This document shows, piece after piece, positions 18,482 to 27,827 of a stretch of DNA of 64,000 nucleotides (its first letter is position 1; each line of letters begins with the position of its first letter). The notes below the pieces were generated by a model. That model saw nothing but the letters and a program-made list of their open reading frames with translations, was not told where the DNA came from and did not search any database. The position numbers were made by a program, and so were the translations under genes. This DNA comes from Clostridium saccharoperbutylacetonicum N1-4(HMT) (GTDB taxonomy: Bacteria > Bacillota > Clostridia > Clostridiales > Clostridiaceae): positions 5,829,501-5,893,500 of the forward strand of contig NC_020291.1 of the NCBI RefSeq assembly GCF_000340885.1, given 5' to 3'.

Positions 18482-19603
18482 CTATGATACTAATATTCCT
18501 AAAATAGTCACTTCACTTGCAATACTTTCTTTAATTACATTTATTTCGATTTTATATTTCTTAACTTCATCACTTAATTCCAATATCTCAGTTGCAGAAT
18601 AATCTCCCCAGCCATCTTTAAAATAAGTGTCTAATAATACCTTTTCTTTATCATTAACTTTGACACTAATTTTTCCTGAATTCTCAGAAACACTCTTTTT
18701 ATATAGCAAGATAATATTTTTTGCAGATAGCTCAAAAAACAATCTTCCATGATCAGCAATTTTCCCGTCATATTTCCATCCATTCTTAAATACTTGAAAT
18801 CCTTCATCATAATTATCAAACCCTAGGATTTCTTCTGGTTTTATACTAGAATTATTTATAATTTTTCCGTTTATATATCTATCCTCAAATACACAAGGTA
18901 TATCTAAAATATTATCTAAACTCTTTATTTGTTCTCTTTTTTTATAGTCATTATTATAAATATTATTAATAAAATGAACTAATAGCTGCGATATTATATA
19001 GTGCCCATCATCACTTGGATGAACCTCATCAGTTAAAACATCAGAAAATTTCATTTTATTTTTTTCAACTTCACATTTAAGGGCATCTCTAAAGCTTATC
19101 ATTGGTACATTATATCTATTACCTATTTCTACTTGTTGTTCTTGAACATTTAATCCCGTATCCATAGTCATAAACACTTCTACTACTGCTGGTTTATTTT
19201 CACTAGCCAATAATCTTCTAATTAAACTTTCATAAGCAACTTTACAGGAATAATCCTCATCATCATTTACAGCTGCATCAACAAAAACTATATCTGGACT
19301 TTCATTTATCACCTGCATCTCAGCTCTATGCACCCCAATTAAAGATCCCGTAGCACCTACCCCTGCATTTATATGTTTCACATTTACATTATTAAACTTG
19401 TTTTCAAACCACTTATATGTCAATTCAACATAGCATTTTTCTGGAACTGTAGAATTACATCCTTGTGTTATTGATCCACCTAAAAATGCAATGGTTATAT
19501 TCTCACCTTTTTCAATTTTAGCAAATAATTTTAATATTCTACTTATATCGCCCTTATTTACTAATGAACTATCAAACATCTCTTCTGTAATTTTAAATTC
19601 CAC
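18482..19603 (-). CDS. Acetyl mannan esterase, CE17-like (SGNH domain plus C-terminal carbohydrate-binding-like domain)
   Basis: The 373-residue protein has N-terminal SGNH-hydrolase features: nucleophile S44 in IAFLGGSITQG, and D192/H195 in TDEVHPSDDGH. A C-terminal beta-sandwich of about 130 residues resembles a CBM35-type module. Triad spacing and architecture fit CE17, which removes 2-O-acetyl groups from mannosyl residues together with a CE2. There is no signal peptide. The start is a GTG at 19603, 7 nt from AGGAGGGAG. An upstream ATG gives an implausible hydrophobic extension that includes the ribosome binding site. Confidence 0.78.
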   Translation of the reverse strand: MEFKITEEMFDSSLVNKGDISRILKLFAKIEKGENITIAFLGGSITQGCNSTVPEKCYVELTYKWFENKFNNVNVKHINAGVGATGSLIGVHRAEMQVINESPDIVFVDAAVNDDEDYSCKVAYESLIRRLLASENKPAVVEVFMTMDTGLNVQEQQVEIGNRYNVPMISFRDALKCEVEKNKMKFSDVLTDEVHPSDDGHYIISQLLVHFINNIYNNDYKKREQIKSLDNILDIPCVFEDRYINGKIINNSSIKPEEILGFDNYDEGFQVFKNGWKYDGKIADHGRLFFELSAKNIILLYKKSVSENSGKISVKVNDKEKVLLDTYFKDGWGDYSATEILELSDEVKKYKIEINVIKESIASEVTILGILVS

Positions 19604-19648
19604 TTTTCTCCCTCCTAATGAATTCATTAATAAAGTCAATAATAAAAC

Positions 19649-19685
19649 ACAAGATAATTTACACAAGTGTTATGAATTATCTTGT
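19649..19685 (-). terminator. Terminator after lacI
   Basis: ACAAGATAATT (19649-19659) pairs perfectly with AATTATCTTGT (19675-19685). On the minus strand it is followed by GTTTTATTATT. It separates lacI from the CE17 gene. Confidence 0.7.
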
Positions 19686-19687
19686 AA

Positions 19688-20701
19688 TTATTTTTTTAAT
19701 TCTTTAACTGTGTCTTTTATAACTATTTTCCCACATATAACTCTTCTTGCTGGTTTATAGTCAACTTTACGAACTTTTTTAAGTATAACATCAACTGCTG
19801 TTTCTGCCATTGTTTTCATATCAACTTCAAAAGTTGTTATTCCTAAATCAGATATTTCTGTAATTAAATAATTATCAAATCCAACAACTGAAATATCTTC
19901 AGGAACTTTATATCCTTTATCTTGAAGTTTTTTAATTAGAAGATATGCTACTGAATCACAATTACAGGCAAAAGCAGTAGGCATTTTTTCAGGCAACTCA
20001 AAATTTAATTCTTTTTTACCTATCTCCCTATCTGAAATATAACTATTAGAGGTATATTCAATTCCTCTTTCTAGCAAAGCTTTTGTAAAACCTAAAAATC
20101 TGTCTTGAATGCTACTAGTAGCACGTGGATTTCCTACAAATAGAATGTCTCTATGTCCCATTTCAATTAGATAATCAGTTAGTAAATACATTCCATAATA
20201 ATTATCTGAAGTAACTGTATCATAATCAATGTGCTTATCATATGTATCTAGCATTACTACTGGAACATCATCAAGACTATTTAAAAATTCAACATACTCT
20301 TTCTTTAATTCCCCCATAACAATGATCCCATCAACCTTACTATCCTGTAACATCCTTGGAACCACATTATTATTTTCATCTTCTCGATTTACTACCTCCA
20401 TGATTCCATAATATGATTTTTGGGTTAATGCATTTAATACATTTTGATATAACTCCCAATAGAAAGAATGATACATTTCAACAAATCCTTCTGGAATTAG
20501 TACCCCTATATTGTATGTGTAACCATCTCTTAGAGATCTTGCAATAGAATTTTGGCGATATCCCATCTCTGCTGCAACTTTTTTAATTTTTTCTCTTAAC
20601 TCATCACTAACTCCATCTTTATCTGATAGAGCCTTAGAGACTGTTACTTTACTCACCTTTAAAACTTCAGCAATATCAGCAAGTTTAATTGCTTTTGCCA
20701 T
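19688..20701 (-). CDS. LacI-family transcriptional regulator of the mannan locus
   Basis: The 337-residue protein has an N-terminal LacI helix-turn-helix (IKLADIAEVLKVSKVTVSKAL, residues 5-25) and hinge helix (NSIARSLRDG near 51-60), followed by a periplasmic-binding-protein-like effector domain (IGVLIPEGF, VDGIIVMG, DISVVGFDNY). Position inside the locus and TTAACG palindromes at several promoters make it the likely repressor. Three such sites lie in its own 405-bp upstream region, suggesting autoregulation. The effector is probably a manno-oligosaccharide or its metabolite (inference). Confidence 0.9.
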   Translation of the reverse strand: MAKAIKLADIAEVLKVSKVTVSKALSDKDGVSDELREKIKKVAAEMGYRQNSIARSLRDGYTYNIGVLIPEGFVEMYHSFYWELYQNVLNALTQKSYYGIMEVVNREDENNNVVPRMLQDSKVDGIIVMGELKKEYVEFLNSLDDVPVVMLDTYDKHIDYDTVTSDNYYGMYLLTDYLIEMGHRDILFVGNPRATSSIQDRFLGFTKALLERGIEYTSNSYISDREIGKKELNFELPEKMPTAFACNCDSVAYLLIKKLQDKGYKVPEDISVVGFDNYLITEISDLGITTFEVDMKTMAETAVDVILKKVRKVDYKPARRVICGKIVIKDTVKELKK

Positions 20702-21106
20702 ATATTATTCATCCCCTTCCTGTATATGTAAAACTAATTCTCATAAATGCTTTCATTAAAACAATATTATATATTCCAATTATAAATCACTTAAGAATTT
20801 CTTGAATTGAGATGTACAAACTTAATTAGTGTTTATATATACCGAATTATCAAAATATCTCTCAATATTTAACACTTAGTTTACCCCTAATTATTATATT
20901 TATCACTTCAAATTACGCTTTATATGAATAAACGATTAGTTTTCACAATTATACCTTTATTATACAATAAAAAACTGTATTTCGCTATTAGTATATACTC
21001 TAAACGAGTTTACAATATTAGCTAAAAATACAGTTCAATTATTTTAACTTATTAACCTTATCACTTTATATTTAAAGTTAACGATTAATTACGAGGTATA
21101 ATTCTA
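20702..21106. promoter_or_regulatory. 405-bp intergenic region with three LacI-type palindromes
   Basis: No gene is visible. CG-centred motifs lie at 20927-20941 (AATAAACGATTAGTT), 21001-21012 (TAAACGAGTTTA) and 21076-21090 (AGTTAACGATTAATT). A 45-bp segment at 20793-20837 resembles one at 1996-2040 in front of the CYTH gene. The region separates GH130 from lacI on the same strand. Confidence 0.55.
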
Positions 21107-22123
21107 CTATAATCTTCCTTCTAGACTATCTATTGCTCCAAGTTCATTATGTTCTTTTATGAATTTTACAGTTTCATCAATAGTAGTATATGCTAAACCT
21201 ACATAAGTATCTGCCGCACCATAATAAATGGCTATTCTTCCTGTTTTAGCATCCGTTAAAGCTGCACATGGGAAAACAACATTTGGAACAAATCCACGTT
21301 CTTCATACCATTCTTCCGGTGTTAACATTATGCTTCCAGCTCTATATAAAACTTTAGATGGGCATTCTTTATCTAAAAGTGCTGCACTCATAGAGTAGAC
21401 TAATCCGTTGCATGTTCCAGTTACACCATGATAAAAAATCAACCAACCTTCATCTGTTTCAATAGGTGCAGGGCCACAACCAATTTTTACTGACTGCCAC
21501 CATCCATTTCCACCTTTTTGCATTACAATTCTATGCTTTCCCCAATAGTTCAAATCCGGACTTTTACTTAAGAAAACATCACCAAAAGGAGTATGACCAT
21601 TATCACTAGGTCTTGATAGCATAATGAATTTCCCATCAATTTTCTTAGGGAATAAAACTCCATTACGATTAAATGGCAAGAACGGATTTTCCAATCTTGT
21701 AAATGTCTTAAAATCTTGTGTCTTAGCTAATCCAATTGCTGCTCCATCAAAATCTCCACACCATATAATATAATATGTGTCTTCTACTTTTACTAATCTT
21801 GGATCATATGCATATAGAGGTTGATAATCCTCTCCATTCTCATCAACAAATTTTATTCTTTCTTTATCAAAATTCCAGTTAATTCCATCTTTGCTGTGAC
21901 CTAAATAAATATGAGGTCTTCCATTGATGGTTTCTCCACGAAAAACTCCAATAAACTCTTTATTATATGGCATTACTGCACTATTAAAAATTCTTGATAC
22001 ACCTTCTACAGGATTTCTCCCTATAATTGGATTTTCTGTATGTCTCCATATTGGACCTTCAAAGTTATTTGGCTTTTCCTGCCATGGCATATTTTCTAGT
22101 TTTTCACCTAAAATTTTACTCAT
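21107..22123 (-). CDS. GH130 beta-1,4-manno-oligosaccharide phosphorylase
   Basis: The 338-residue five-bladed beta-propeller enzyme has RIFNSAVMPYNKEFIGVFRG near 44-63, the catalytic-Asp segment YAYDPRLVKVEDTYYIIWCG near 105, RNGVLFPKKI, MLSRPSDNGHTPFGD and GCGPAPIETDEGWLIFYHGV, all GH130 hallmarks. Length and the N-terminal GEKLENMPWQ resemble manno-oligosaccharide phosphorylases (GH130_2) more than the longer mannosyl-glucose phosphorylases. It would release mannose-1-phosphate from the non-reducing end in the cytoplasm, saving ATP. No phosphomannomutase is in the window. Confidence 0.88.
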   Translation of the reverse strand: MSKILGEKLENMPWQEKPNNFEGPIWRHTENPIIGRNPVEGVSRIFNSAVMPYNKEFIGVFRGETINGRPHIYLGHSKDGINWNFDKERIKFVDENGEDYQPLYAYDPRLVKVEDTYYIIWCGDFDGAAIGLAKTQDFKTFTRLENPFLPFNRNGVLFPKKIDGKFIMLSRPSDNGHTPFGDVFLSKSPDLNYWGKHRIVMQKGGNGWWQSVKIGCGPAPIETDEGWLIFYHGVTGTCNGLVYSMSAALLDKECPSKVLYRAGSIMLTPEEWYEERGFVPNVVFPCAALTDAKTGRIAIYYGAADTYVGLAYTTIDETVKFIKEHNELGAIDSLEGRL

Positions 22124-22243
22124 ATCAATTCACCTTTCTCAAGAAACTATTAATATTATGCAATAAACCTTTATTAATACATAACTTAACATTACTTCTC
22201 ACTTCATATTTTATTGTTTTACAACTTTTATTAACTTATCTTA

Positions 22244-23092
22244 TTATTCTTTTACCGATCCAGATACTAGTCCACTATAAATATATTTTTGTAATGTAAT
22301 AAACACAAGGAAGGTTGGAATCATAATCAGAACCATCCCAGCTGCTATTATTTCCCAGTGAGCACCATATGGTCCCTTAAATTTAAATAGTGTTGTAGAT
22401 ATTGTTAATAATTCTGCTTTTGGAGTATATAAAAATGGAGTATAGAAATCATTATAAACACCAACTCCTTTTGTGATCAAAACAGTTATAATTGCTGGCG
22501 AAAGTAGTGGAAGAATTATTTTGTAGAATATTTGAAAATAATTAGCACCATCAATTATTGCAGATTCATCTAATGAAACCGAAATATTTTCCAGGAATTG
22601 CAAGAATATATAAATACTCATTATATCTGTACCACAATATAATATTATTGGGGCTAATCTAGTATTAAATAACCCTAATCCAGATACTATTTGAAATGTC
22701 GCAACTTGTGTTGCGATACCTGGAATCATTACTGCCACTAAAAACATTCCATTAACAAATTTACTAAACTTTGTTTTAAATCTACTAAATATGTATGCTG
22801 CCATAGAACCAGTAAGCACTGAACCCAAAAGAGAGAATACTAAAACAATTAACGTATTTTTAAAACCATTAAGCATATTTCCTTGGTTAAATACCACTTT
22901 AAAATTATCAAAATTCAAAAATGATTTAGGTAATTGTAATGCATTTGTTGAAGAATATTCCGTACTTGTCTTAAAGGCTGCAAAAAATACACTTAAGATA
23001 GGAATAATGAATACTAGTAAAAAAAAGATTAATACAGCATATTTAACTGTTTCATAAGCAATCTCTTTTCTATTCAACTTTCTTTTACTCAT
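22244..23092 (-). CDS. Sugar ABC transporter permease, MalG-like
   Basis: The 282-residue inner-membrane permease of the carbohydrate-uptake-1 family has six predicted helices and the EAA loop ESAIIDGANYFQIFYKIILPLLSP near 178-201, which docks the ATPase. Its ATG lies 7 nt after the stop of the MalF-like gene, so the two are co-transcribed and likely co-translated. With the solute-binding protein upstream it forms the importer for manno-oligosaccharides. The ATPase is encoded at 26554. Confidence 0.9.
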   Translation of the reverse strand: MSKRKLNRKEIAYETVKYAVLIFFLLVFIIPILSVFFAAFKTSTEYSSTNALQLPKSFLNFDNFKVVFNQGNMLNGFKNTLIVLVFSLLGSVLTGSMAAYIFSRFKTKFSKFVNGMFLVAVMIPGIATQVATFQIVSGLGLFNTRLAPIILYCGTDIMSIYIFLQFLENISVSLDESAIIDGANYFQIFYKIILPLLSPAIITVLITKGVGVYNDFYTPFLYTPKAELLTISTTLFKFKGPYGAHWEIIAAGMVLIMIPTFLVFITLQKYIYSGLVSGSVKE

Positions 23093-23099
23093 GTTTTAA

Positions 23100-24026
23100 T
23101 CACCCTTTCCTCTTCATAACTGCATTTTGTATGCTAGTTATAATAATACACATTGCTAACAATATCATTGCCATTGCAGAAGCTAAACCAACTCTATGAT
23201 TTTGGAATGCATATTGTACAGTTTGAATTATAAAAGTCATACTTCCATTTCCACCATTAGTCATTATATAAGGGGTTTCAAATGCTGACAATGCTCCTGT
23301 AAGTGCTAGGAATAATTGTAATCCCAAAATTGTTGAAATACCTGGTATTATTATATATCTGAGCTGTTGAAATCTACTAGCCCCATCAACTCTAGCTGCT
23401 TCTAAAATATCTGATGAAATTGAAGCCATTGCAGCTGAAAACATTACGATGTTATATCCAACATATCTCCAGACTGATACTGAAGCCAAAGATATGTTAA
23501 CAATCTTTGGATCTTGTAGCCAATACTTTATAAGTCCACCTAAACCAACAGCATTTAATATAGTATCAAAGGTACTTCCTGGTTGAAAGAAGAATATAAA
23601 TACAAAACTTATTGCAACACTATTAATTAATGATGGGAAAAAGTATACTCCTTTAAACAAATTAGAAAATTTACATTTAAATGATACTAAGTATGCAATT
23701 AAAATACCTAATGCAATTTGCACAAATGATGCAACAAAATAATATATACTTACAAATAAAGGTTCAAAATACTTCGTATCACTAAGTATAGTTTTATAAT
23801 TTTTCAATCCCACAAAAGTTTTAGTTTTGCTAACTCCATCCCAATCTGTGAAGCTATATCCTGCCATTGCTACTGCAGGCAAATATGTGAATACTACTAA
23901 TAACACTACTGGAACAGCTAAAAACAAAGCAGAAATTATGATTTTTTGTTTCTTATAAGGCAAAGAAGAAAAACTAAATTTTTTCTTAGTTGTACTAGGT
24001 GTTATATGCTTAGCATTTGTTACCAC
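23100..24026 (-). CDS. Sugar ABC transporter permease, MalF-like
   Basis: The 308-residue permease has a basic N-terminal tail, a first helix at about 29-52, and the EAA loop EAARVDGASRFQQLRYIIIPGI near 213. It is the partner of the MalG-like permease. The start is taken as the GTG at 24026, 8 nt downstream of AAAGGAG. An earlier in-frame GTG overlaps that ribosome binding site. It lies downstream of the solute-binding-protein gene, with a long-loop inverted repeat in the gap. Confidence 0.9.
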   Translation of the reverse strand: MVTNAKHITPSTTKKKFSFSSLPYKKQKIIISALFLAVPVVLLVVFTYLPAVAMAGYSFTDWDGVSKTKTFVGLKNYKTILSDTKYFEPLFVSIYYFVASFVQIALGILIAYLVSFKCKFSNLFKGVYFFPSLINSVAISFVFIFFFQPGSTFDTILNAVGLGGLIKYWLQDPKIVNISLASVSVWRYVGYNIVMFSAAMASISSDILEAARVDGASRFQQLRYIIIPGISTILGLQLFLALTGALSAFETPYIMTNGGNGSMTFIIQTVQYAFQNHRVGLASAMAMILLAMCIIITSIQNAVMKRKG

Positions 24027-24058
24027 TAATAACACTCCTTTACTTTTAATTTGAAGGA

Positions 24059-24140
24059 CTTAAATCAGTTTTCTGATAACCTCTCCCCGTTAACAGTTAT
24101 TAAAAGTAAATGTCTATTACTATTTTTTTACTGATTTAAG
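24059..24140 (-). repeat. Inverted repeat in the gap between the binding-protein and permease genes
   Basis: CTTAAATCAGT (24059-24069) and ACTGATTTAAG (24130-24140) are perfectly complementary across 60 nt. Placed after the binding-protein gene, it may act as a partial terminator or mRNA 3' stabiliser that keeps binding protein in excess over permeases. Confidence 0.4.
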
Positions 24141-24203
24141 CCCTACTACATCTTATTAAAAAATTATTTTTTAATAAATAATTTTTCAAGCAACTAAATT
24201 TTA

Positions 24204-25490
24204 CTATTTTCCAATAGATTCAATTCCTTTTGTCCAATTATCATTTAAAGAATTCATATATTGATCAAATGTTTGTTTTCCATTTCCTAATCCAATTTCT
24301 ATAATAGTTTTAACCCATTTGCTATCACTAAGGTTAATTAGTGATTCTTTTTGTACTTTGTCTAAATCAACAGCATTTTGAGTAGAACCCATCTTTTGTT
24401 GAACTAATTCAGCATTACTTCCTGATAAGTAAGCAGGCAACTTAGCACCAACAATAGAAGAAATCATATTAGAATCATTTGGATATTTTTCTACGAAATA
24501 TTTTACAAATTCTTTTGCAATATCTTTATTTTTACTGTGGACATTTACCCCCATCATAAAATCAGACGCTATCTGAATAATTTGTTTACCATTATGATTT
24601 ACAGGCGCACTCATAAACTTAATATTTTCAGGTGTTTTTGATTTAGCTTGAATTTGTCCTATAGCCCATGAACCTAGTGCCATTACGCCTATTTTATTAT
24701 CAGCCATATCTTGTTTTGATTTTTCCCAATCTGATGTCATCGGATCTTGCTCAACATATTTATTAGCTACTGCATCATTTAATAATTTTAATGATGTATA
24801 AAGAGTAGATCCTTGCTTAAACGCATTCTTGTCATAAGTCACTTTATTTGGATAATCTACATCTCCTGAAACATTAACAAATTGTGCATTAGTCCAGTTA
24901 GTTAAAGCCCAATCTGCTACATAGTTTGTATATAAAGGAACTGCAGATGTTTTTTCTTTTATAGCTTTTAAGGCAGCCATAAATTCTTCTGGGGATGTTG
25001 GTATTTTTGTAATTCCAGCATCTTTAAAAACCTTTTCATTATATACAAAACCATTTGCATTAGCACCAGTTGATAAACCATAAACTGTTCCATCTACATT
25101 AGCATTATCAAGGAACGCATATTTATCTTTAAGTTCTGATTCAGTTCCCATTGGTTCATAAAAGTCTTTATATTGATTTTTTGTAATATTAGAAGGCATC
25201 ATTAGAACATCACCATAGTCCTCTGTTCCCATTCTAGTATTCATTGTATTTTGATAATCGTTTACTGATTCAAAATTAACTGTAGTTCCAGGATGTTTTG
25301 ACTCAAATTCTTCTTTATATTTTTTAAAAACTTCATCCATATCAGTTCTATGTGTTAATACTGTAAGTGTTGATCCTGATTTTCCATCGTCTTTACTAGA
25401 TGAGCTTGTACCACTACTACCACAACCAGTTAAAGTTCCAACAGCTAGTGCTCCAGCAATTAATATTGCTAAATTTTTACGAATTTTCAT
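24204..25490 (-). CDS. Extracellular solute-binding lipoprotein of the sugar ABC importer
   Basis: The 428-residue protein has a lipoprotein signal (MKIRKNLAILIAGALAVG, lipobox LTGC with Cys23), a Ser-rich linker, and a family-1 binding fold (LTVLTHRTDMDEVFKKY, VYGLSTGANANGFVYN, GVMALGSWAIGQIQ). It captures oligosaccharides outside the membrane for the two permeases that follow. Manno-oligosaccharides are the probable ligand by context. A perfect-spacing promoter (25539-25567) with a palindrome at its start point (25518-25532) precedes it. Confidence 0.92.
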   Translation of the reverse strand: MKIRKNLAILIAGALAVGTLTGCGSSGTSSSSKDDGKSGSTLTVLTHRTDMDEVFKKYKEEFESKHPGTTVNFESVNDYQNTMNTRMGTEDYGDVLMMPSNITKNQYKDFYEPMGTESELKDKYAFLDNANVDGTVYGLSTGANANGFVYNEKVFKDAGITKIPTSPEEFMAALKAIKEKTSAVPLYTNYVADWALTNWTNAQFVNVSGDVDYPNKVTYDKNAFKQGSTLYTSLKLLNDAVANKYVEQDPMTSDWEKSKQDMADNKIGVMALGSWAIGQIQAKSKTPENIKFMSAPVNHNGKQIIQIASDFMMGVNVHSKNKDIAKEFVKYFVEKYPNDSNMISSIVGAKLPAYLSGSNAELVQQKMGSTQNAVDLDKVQKESLINLSDSKWVKTIIEIGLGNGKQTFDQYMNSLNDNWTKGIESIGK

Positions 25491-25517
25491 TTTACATACC
25501 CCTTTTCTAAGTTTTTA

Positions 25518-25532
25518 AGTTAACGTTTAACT
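25518..25532. promoter_or_regulatory. LacI-type operator at the binding-protein promoter
   Basis: AGTTAACGTTTAACT is a near-perfect CG-centred palindrome placed immediately after the -10 box, over the expected start site. That is a repressing position. Confidence 0.7.
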
Positions 25533-25538
25533 GGTTTT

Positions 25539-25567
25539 AGTATATATAAAAATTTAATCGTTGTCAA
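25539..25567 (-). promoter_or_regulatory. Promoter of the sugar ABC importer operon
   Basis: On the minus strand TTGACA (25567-25562), a 17-bp spacer and TATACT (25544-25539). The operator at 25518-25532 follows directly. Confidence 0.75.
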
Positions 25568-25625
25568 TAATTTAAGTTATCATTTTTATATTTAAGTTAC
25601 TCTTTTTGATTTGTAAGTTAACATT

Positions 25626-26306
25626 TTACTTTTCTGTTTTTATAATATATTTCTTTATTCCGCTCCATGCACAAAAGCTGCAAAAAAAACTAACAAATGA
25701 AAATGTACAAAATAAAATTGCTAGTAAATTAAATGGTAAAAATACAGCACTTGCTTCGAGTAATCCCATACATATTATCAATGTTATAATAGAATATTTA
25801 ACATATATAATGCTTAATAAAAATGAATTCTTAAACATTTCTCTTAAGGTTAAATTAACACTTACACTCATTGGATAAATATATATTGACCAAATGCCGA
25901 ATAATATTCCAGCTATAACTAAAATCGAAATTATAATATTATAAATCAAACCTTCTGACCTAACACAAAATATTAATGATTTACTCAAAATCACAACAAA
26001 TATAATTTGAAAAATAAAAATAACAAAAGAAGATTTCCAATTCTTCTTAATAGCTTCCTTAAAGTCATAATATAAGTCTGAAGGTTTATCTTGCACCATC
26101 TTGATAGTAACTGCAGTCATTGCTCCAATAGCTGGTCCAATTGTAACTATAGGTATACAAGTTATAATAAATAGTAAATTCAGTTTAAAAAGCGAGGTAA
26201 ATTCACGTAAAAATATATTCCAAAACAAAGCCATTCCTTCCTTTGGAGGTGCATCTTTTGAAACACCTGGTCCCTCTCTATTGTAGTCAAAGAAAAATAA
26301 TCTCAT
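25626..26306 (-). CDS. YesL-like DUF624 membrane protein
   Basis: The 226-residue protein has an N-terminal aromatic segment (MRLFFFDYNREGPGV, typical of YesL) and about five membrane helices (38-62, 95-115, 120-142, 160-178, 185-210). DUF624 genes commonly accompany carbohydrate ABC importers and rhamnogalacturonan genes in Firmicutes. The molecular function is not known. It lies between the importer operon and its ATPase gene on the same strand, separated by the importer promoter. Confidence 0.8.
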   Translation of the reverse strand: MRLFFFDYNREGPGVSKDAPPKEGMALFWNIFLREFTSLFKLNLLFIITCIPIVTIGPAIGAMTAVTIKMVQDKPSDLYYDFKEAIKKNWKSSFVIFIFQIIFVVILSKSLIFCVRSEGLIYNIIISILVIAGILFGIWSIYIYPMSVSVNLTLREMFKNSFLLSIIYVKYSIITLIICMGLLEASAVFLPFNLLAILFCTFSFVSFFCSFCAWSGIKKYIIKTEK

Positions 26307-26493
26307 AGTACACCTCCATAGTTTTTTTGCTTATCTTAATATATATTATTACAATTATCCCCATTCAATATTAAATTATCAATGACTGATGATTTTCTTT
26401 GCAAATCTATAACTTTTTAACAATTCTTTTTGCAACATATAAATATATATATAATTCTAATGAATATTAATTTTTTTAAATACAATGCTAATC

Positions 26494-26527
26494 ATTAAGG
26501 TGATTTTAAGCACAAAATCACCTTAAT
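26494..26527 (-). terminator. Hairpin after the msmK-like gene
   Basis: A perfect 14-bp stem (ATTAAGGTGATTTT at 26494, complement ending 26527) with a 6-nt loop. The U-tract on the minus strand is poor, so termination strength is uncertain. Confidence 0.6.
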
Positions 26528-26553
26528 AGTTGCTAATTTTATATTAACTTTAA

Positions 26554-27666
26554 TTAATTGCAAATAGTTTTACTTGTTTCTTTATCAAATAAATGTATTT
26601 TTTCTTCATCTATAGCAACTTTAATTGCATCTCCTGGATGCATAAATGTACTTGCAGATGCACGAATAGTAAGTTTTTTATCATTACAATAAACGTGGAG
26701 ATACACTTCAGCTCCCATTAATTCTTGAATAACTATTTGCGTAGCTAATACATTCTCTTTATACTTTTCCAAAAATTCTTTTTCTATGCCAATATGTTCA
26801 GGCCTAATTCCAAGAACAACATCCTTCCCAACATATGATTCAAATGTTTCTTCTCCACCTTTATTTTTAGGAATCAAAATACTATACTCATCAAACTTAA
26901 CATAGTATTCTTTTTCTTTTTTTTCAATAACTCCATCTATAAAATTCATTTGTGGTGATCCAATAAAACCAGCAACAAATTGATTAGCTGGTAAATTATA
27001 TAGCGTCATTGGTTTATCAACCTGTTGTATGTATCCGTCTTTCATAACAACAATTTTATCTCCCATTGTCATTGCTTCTACCTGATCATGAGTAACATAT
27101 ACAAACGTAATTCCTAATTTTTTATGTAGCTTAGTTATTTCCCCTCTCATTTCAGCACGAAGTTTTGCATCTAAATTCGAAAGTGGTTCGTCCAAAAGAA
27201 AAACAGCTGGTTCGTGAACCATAGCTCTTCCTAATGCTACACGTTGCCTTTGACCACCAGAAAGTTCCTTAGGCTTACGATTCAATAAATATTCAATATC
27301 AAGAATTTTGGCTACATTTCTAATTTTTTCATCTATTAATTTTTTATCCATTTTTCTTAAATTCATACCAAATCCAATATTTTTGTATACAGTCATATGT
27401 GGATATAATGCATAATTTTGAAAAACCATTGAAATATCTCTATCTTTCGGAGAAACATCATTGACTAATCTATCACCAATATATAATTCTCCACCACTTA
27501 TATCTTCCAATCCTGCAATCATTCTTAACGTTGTTGATTTACCACACCCTGATGGACCAACTAAAACAACAAATTCCCCTTCATCAATTTTTAAATTCAA
27601 ATCCTTTACAACGGTTACATTGCCGGGATAAGTTTTTACTATATTTTTAAATAGAATATCAGCCAT
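26554..27666 (-). CDS. msmK: Sugar ABC transporter ATP-binding protein, MsmK/UgpC family
   Basis: The 370-residue ATPase has Walker A GPSGCGKST (37-45), Q-loop MVFQNYALYPHMTV, signature LSGGQRQRVALGRA (about 135), Walker B VFLLDEPLSNLD (about 156) and a C-terminal TOBE regulatory domain from about 240. The importer genes above lack an ATPase, so this one probably energises them and perhaps other sugar importers. TTAACG-type palindromes precede it (27683-27692, 27711-27720), placing it in the same regulon. Confidence 0.92.
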   Translation of the reverse strand: MADILFKNIVKTYPGNVTVVKDLNLKIDEGEFVVLVGPSGCGKSTTLRMIAGLEDISGGELYIGDRLVNDVSPKDRDISMVFQNYALYPHMTVYKNIGFGMNLRKMDKKLIDEKIRNVAKILDIEYLLNRKPKELSGGQRQRVALGRAMVHEPAVFLLDEPLSNLDAKLRAEMRGEITKLHKKLGITFVYVTHDQVEAMTMGDKIVVMKDGYIQQVDKPMTLYNLPANQFVAGFIGSPQMNFIDGVIEKKEKEYYVKFDEYSILIPKNKGGEETFESYVGKDVVLGIRPEHIGIEKEFLEKYKENVLATQIVIQELMGAEVYLHVYCNDKKLTIRASASTFMHPGDAIKVAIDEEKIHLFDKETSKTICN

Positions 27667-27682
27667 TAAAAAACCTCCTAAA

Positions 27683-27720
27683 ATAACGCTTAATTGTTAA
27701 CTTTTTTAGTTTAACGTTAA
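27683..27720. promoter_or_regulatory. LacI-type operators upstream of msmK
   Basis: TTAACGTTAA (27711-27720) is a perfect CG-centred palindrome. TAACGCTTAA-type sequence (27683-27692) is a weaker second copy closer to the start codon. Confidence 0.6.
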
Positions 27721-27770
27721 TCTTAATAATATAAATATACCATTCTTTTTTAATTCTTACAAGAATAAAA

Positions 27771-27815
27771 AAATAAATAAGATTTAATTAATTTTTAATT
27801 AAATCTTATTTATTT
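27771..27815 (-). terminator. Strong hairpin terminator after the GH28 gene
   Basis: A perfect 20-bp inverted repeat (27771-27790 and 27796-27815) with a 5-nt loop. It is entirely AT-rich apart from one G-C pair, and T-rich sequence follows on the minus strand. It ends 13 nt before the GH28 stop codon. Confidence 0.8.
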
Positions 27816-27827
27816 GAATCCAACTTT

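Noticed and set aside
18631..18819. 62-codon minus-strand frame inside the CE17-like gene
   Set aside because: Out-of-frame overlap on the same strand as a well-supported gene; it has no own ribosome binding site.
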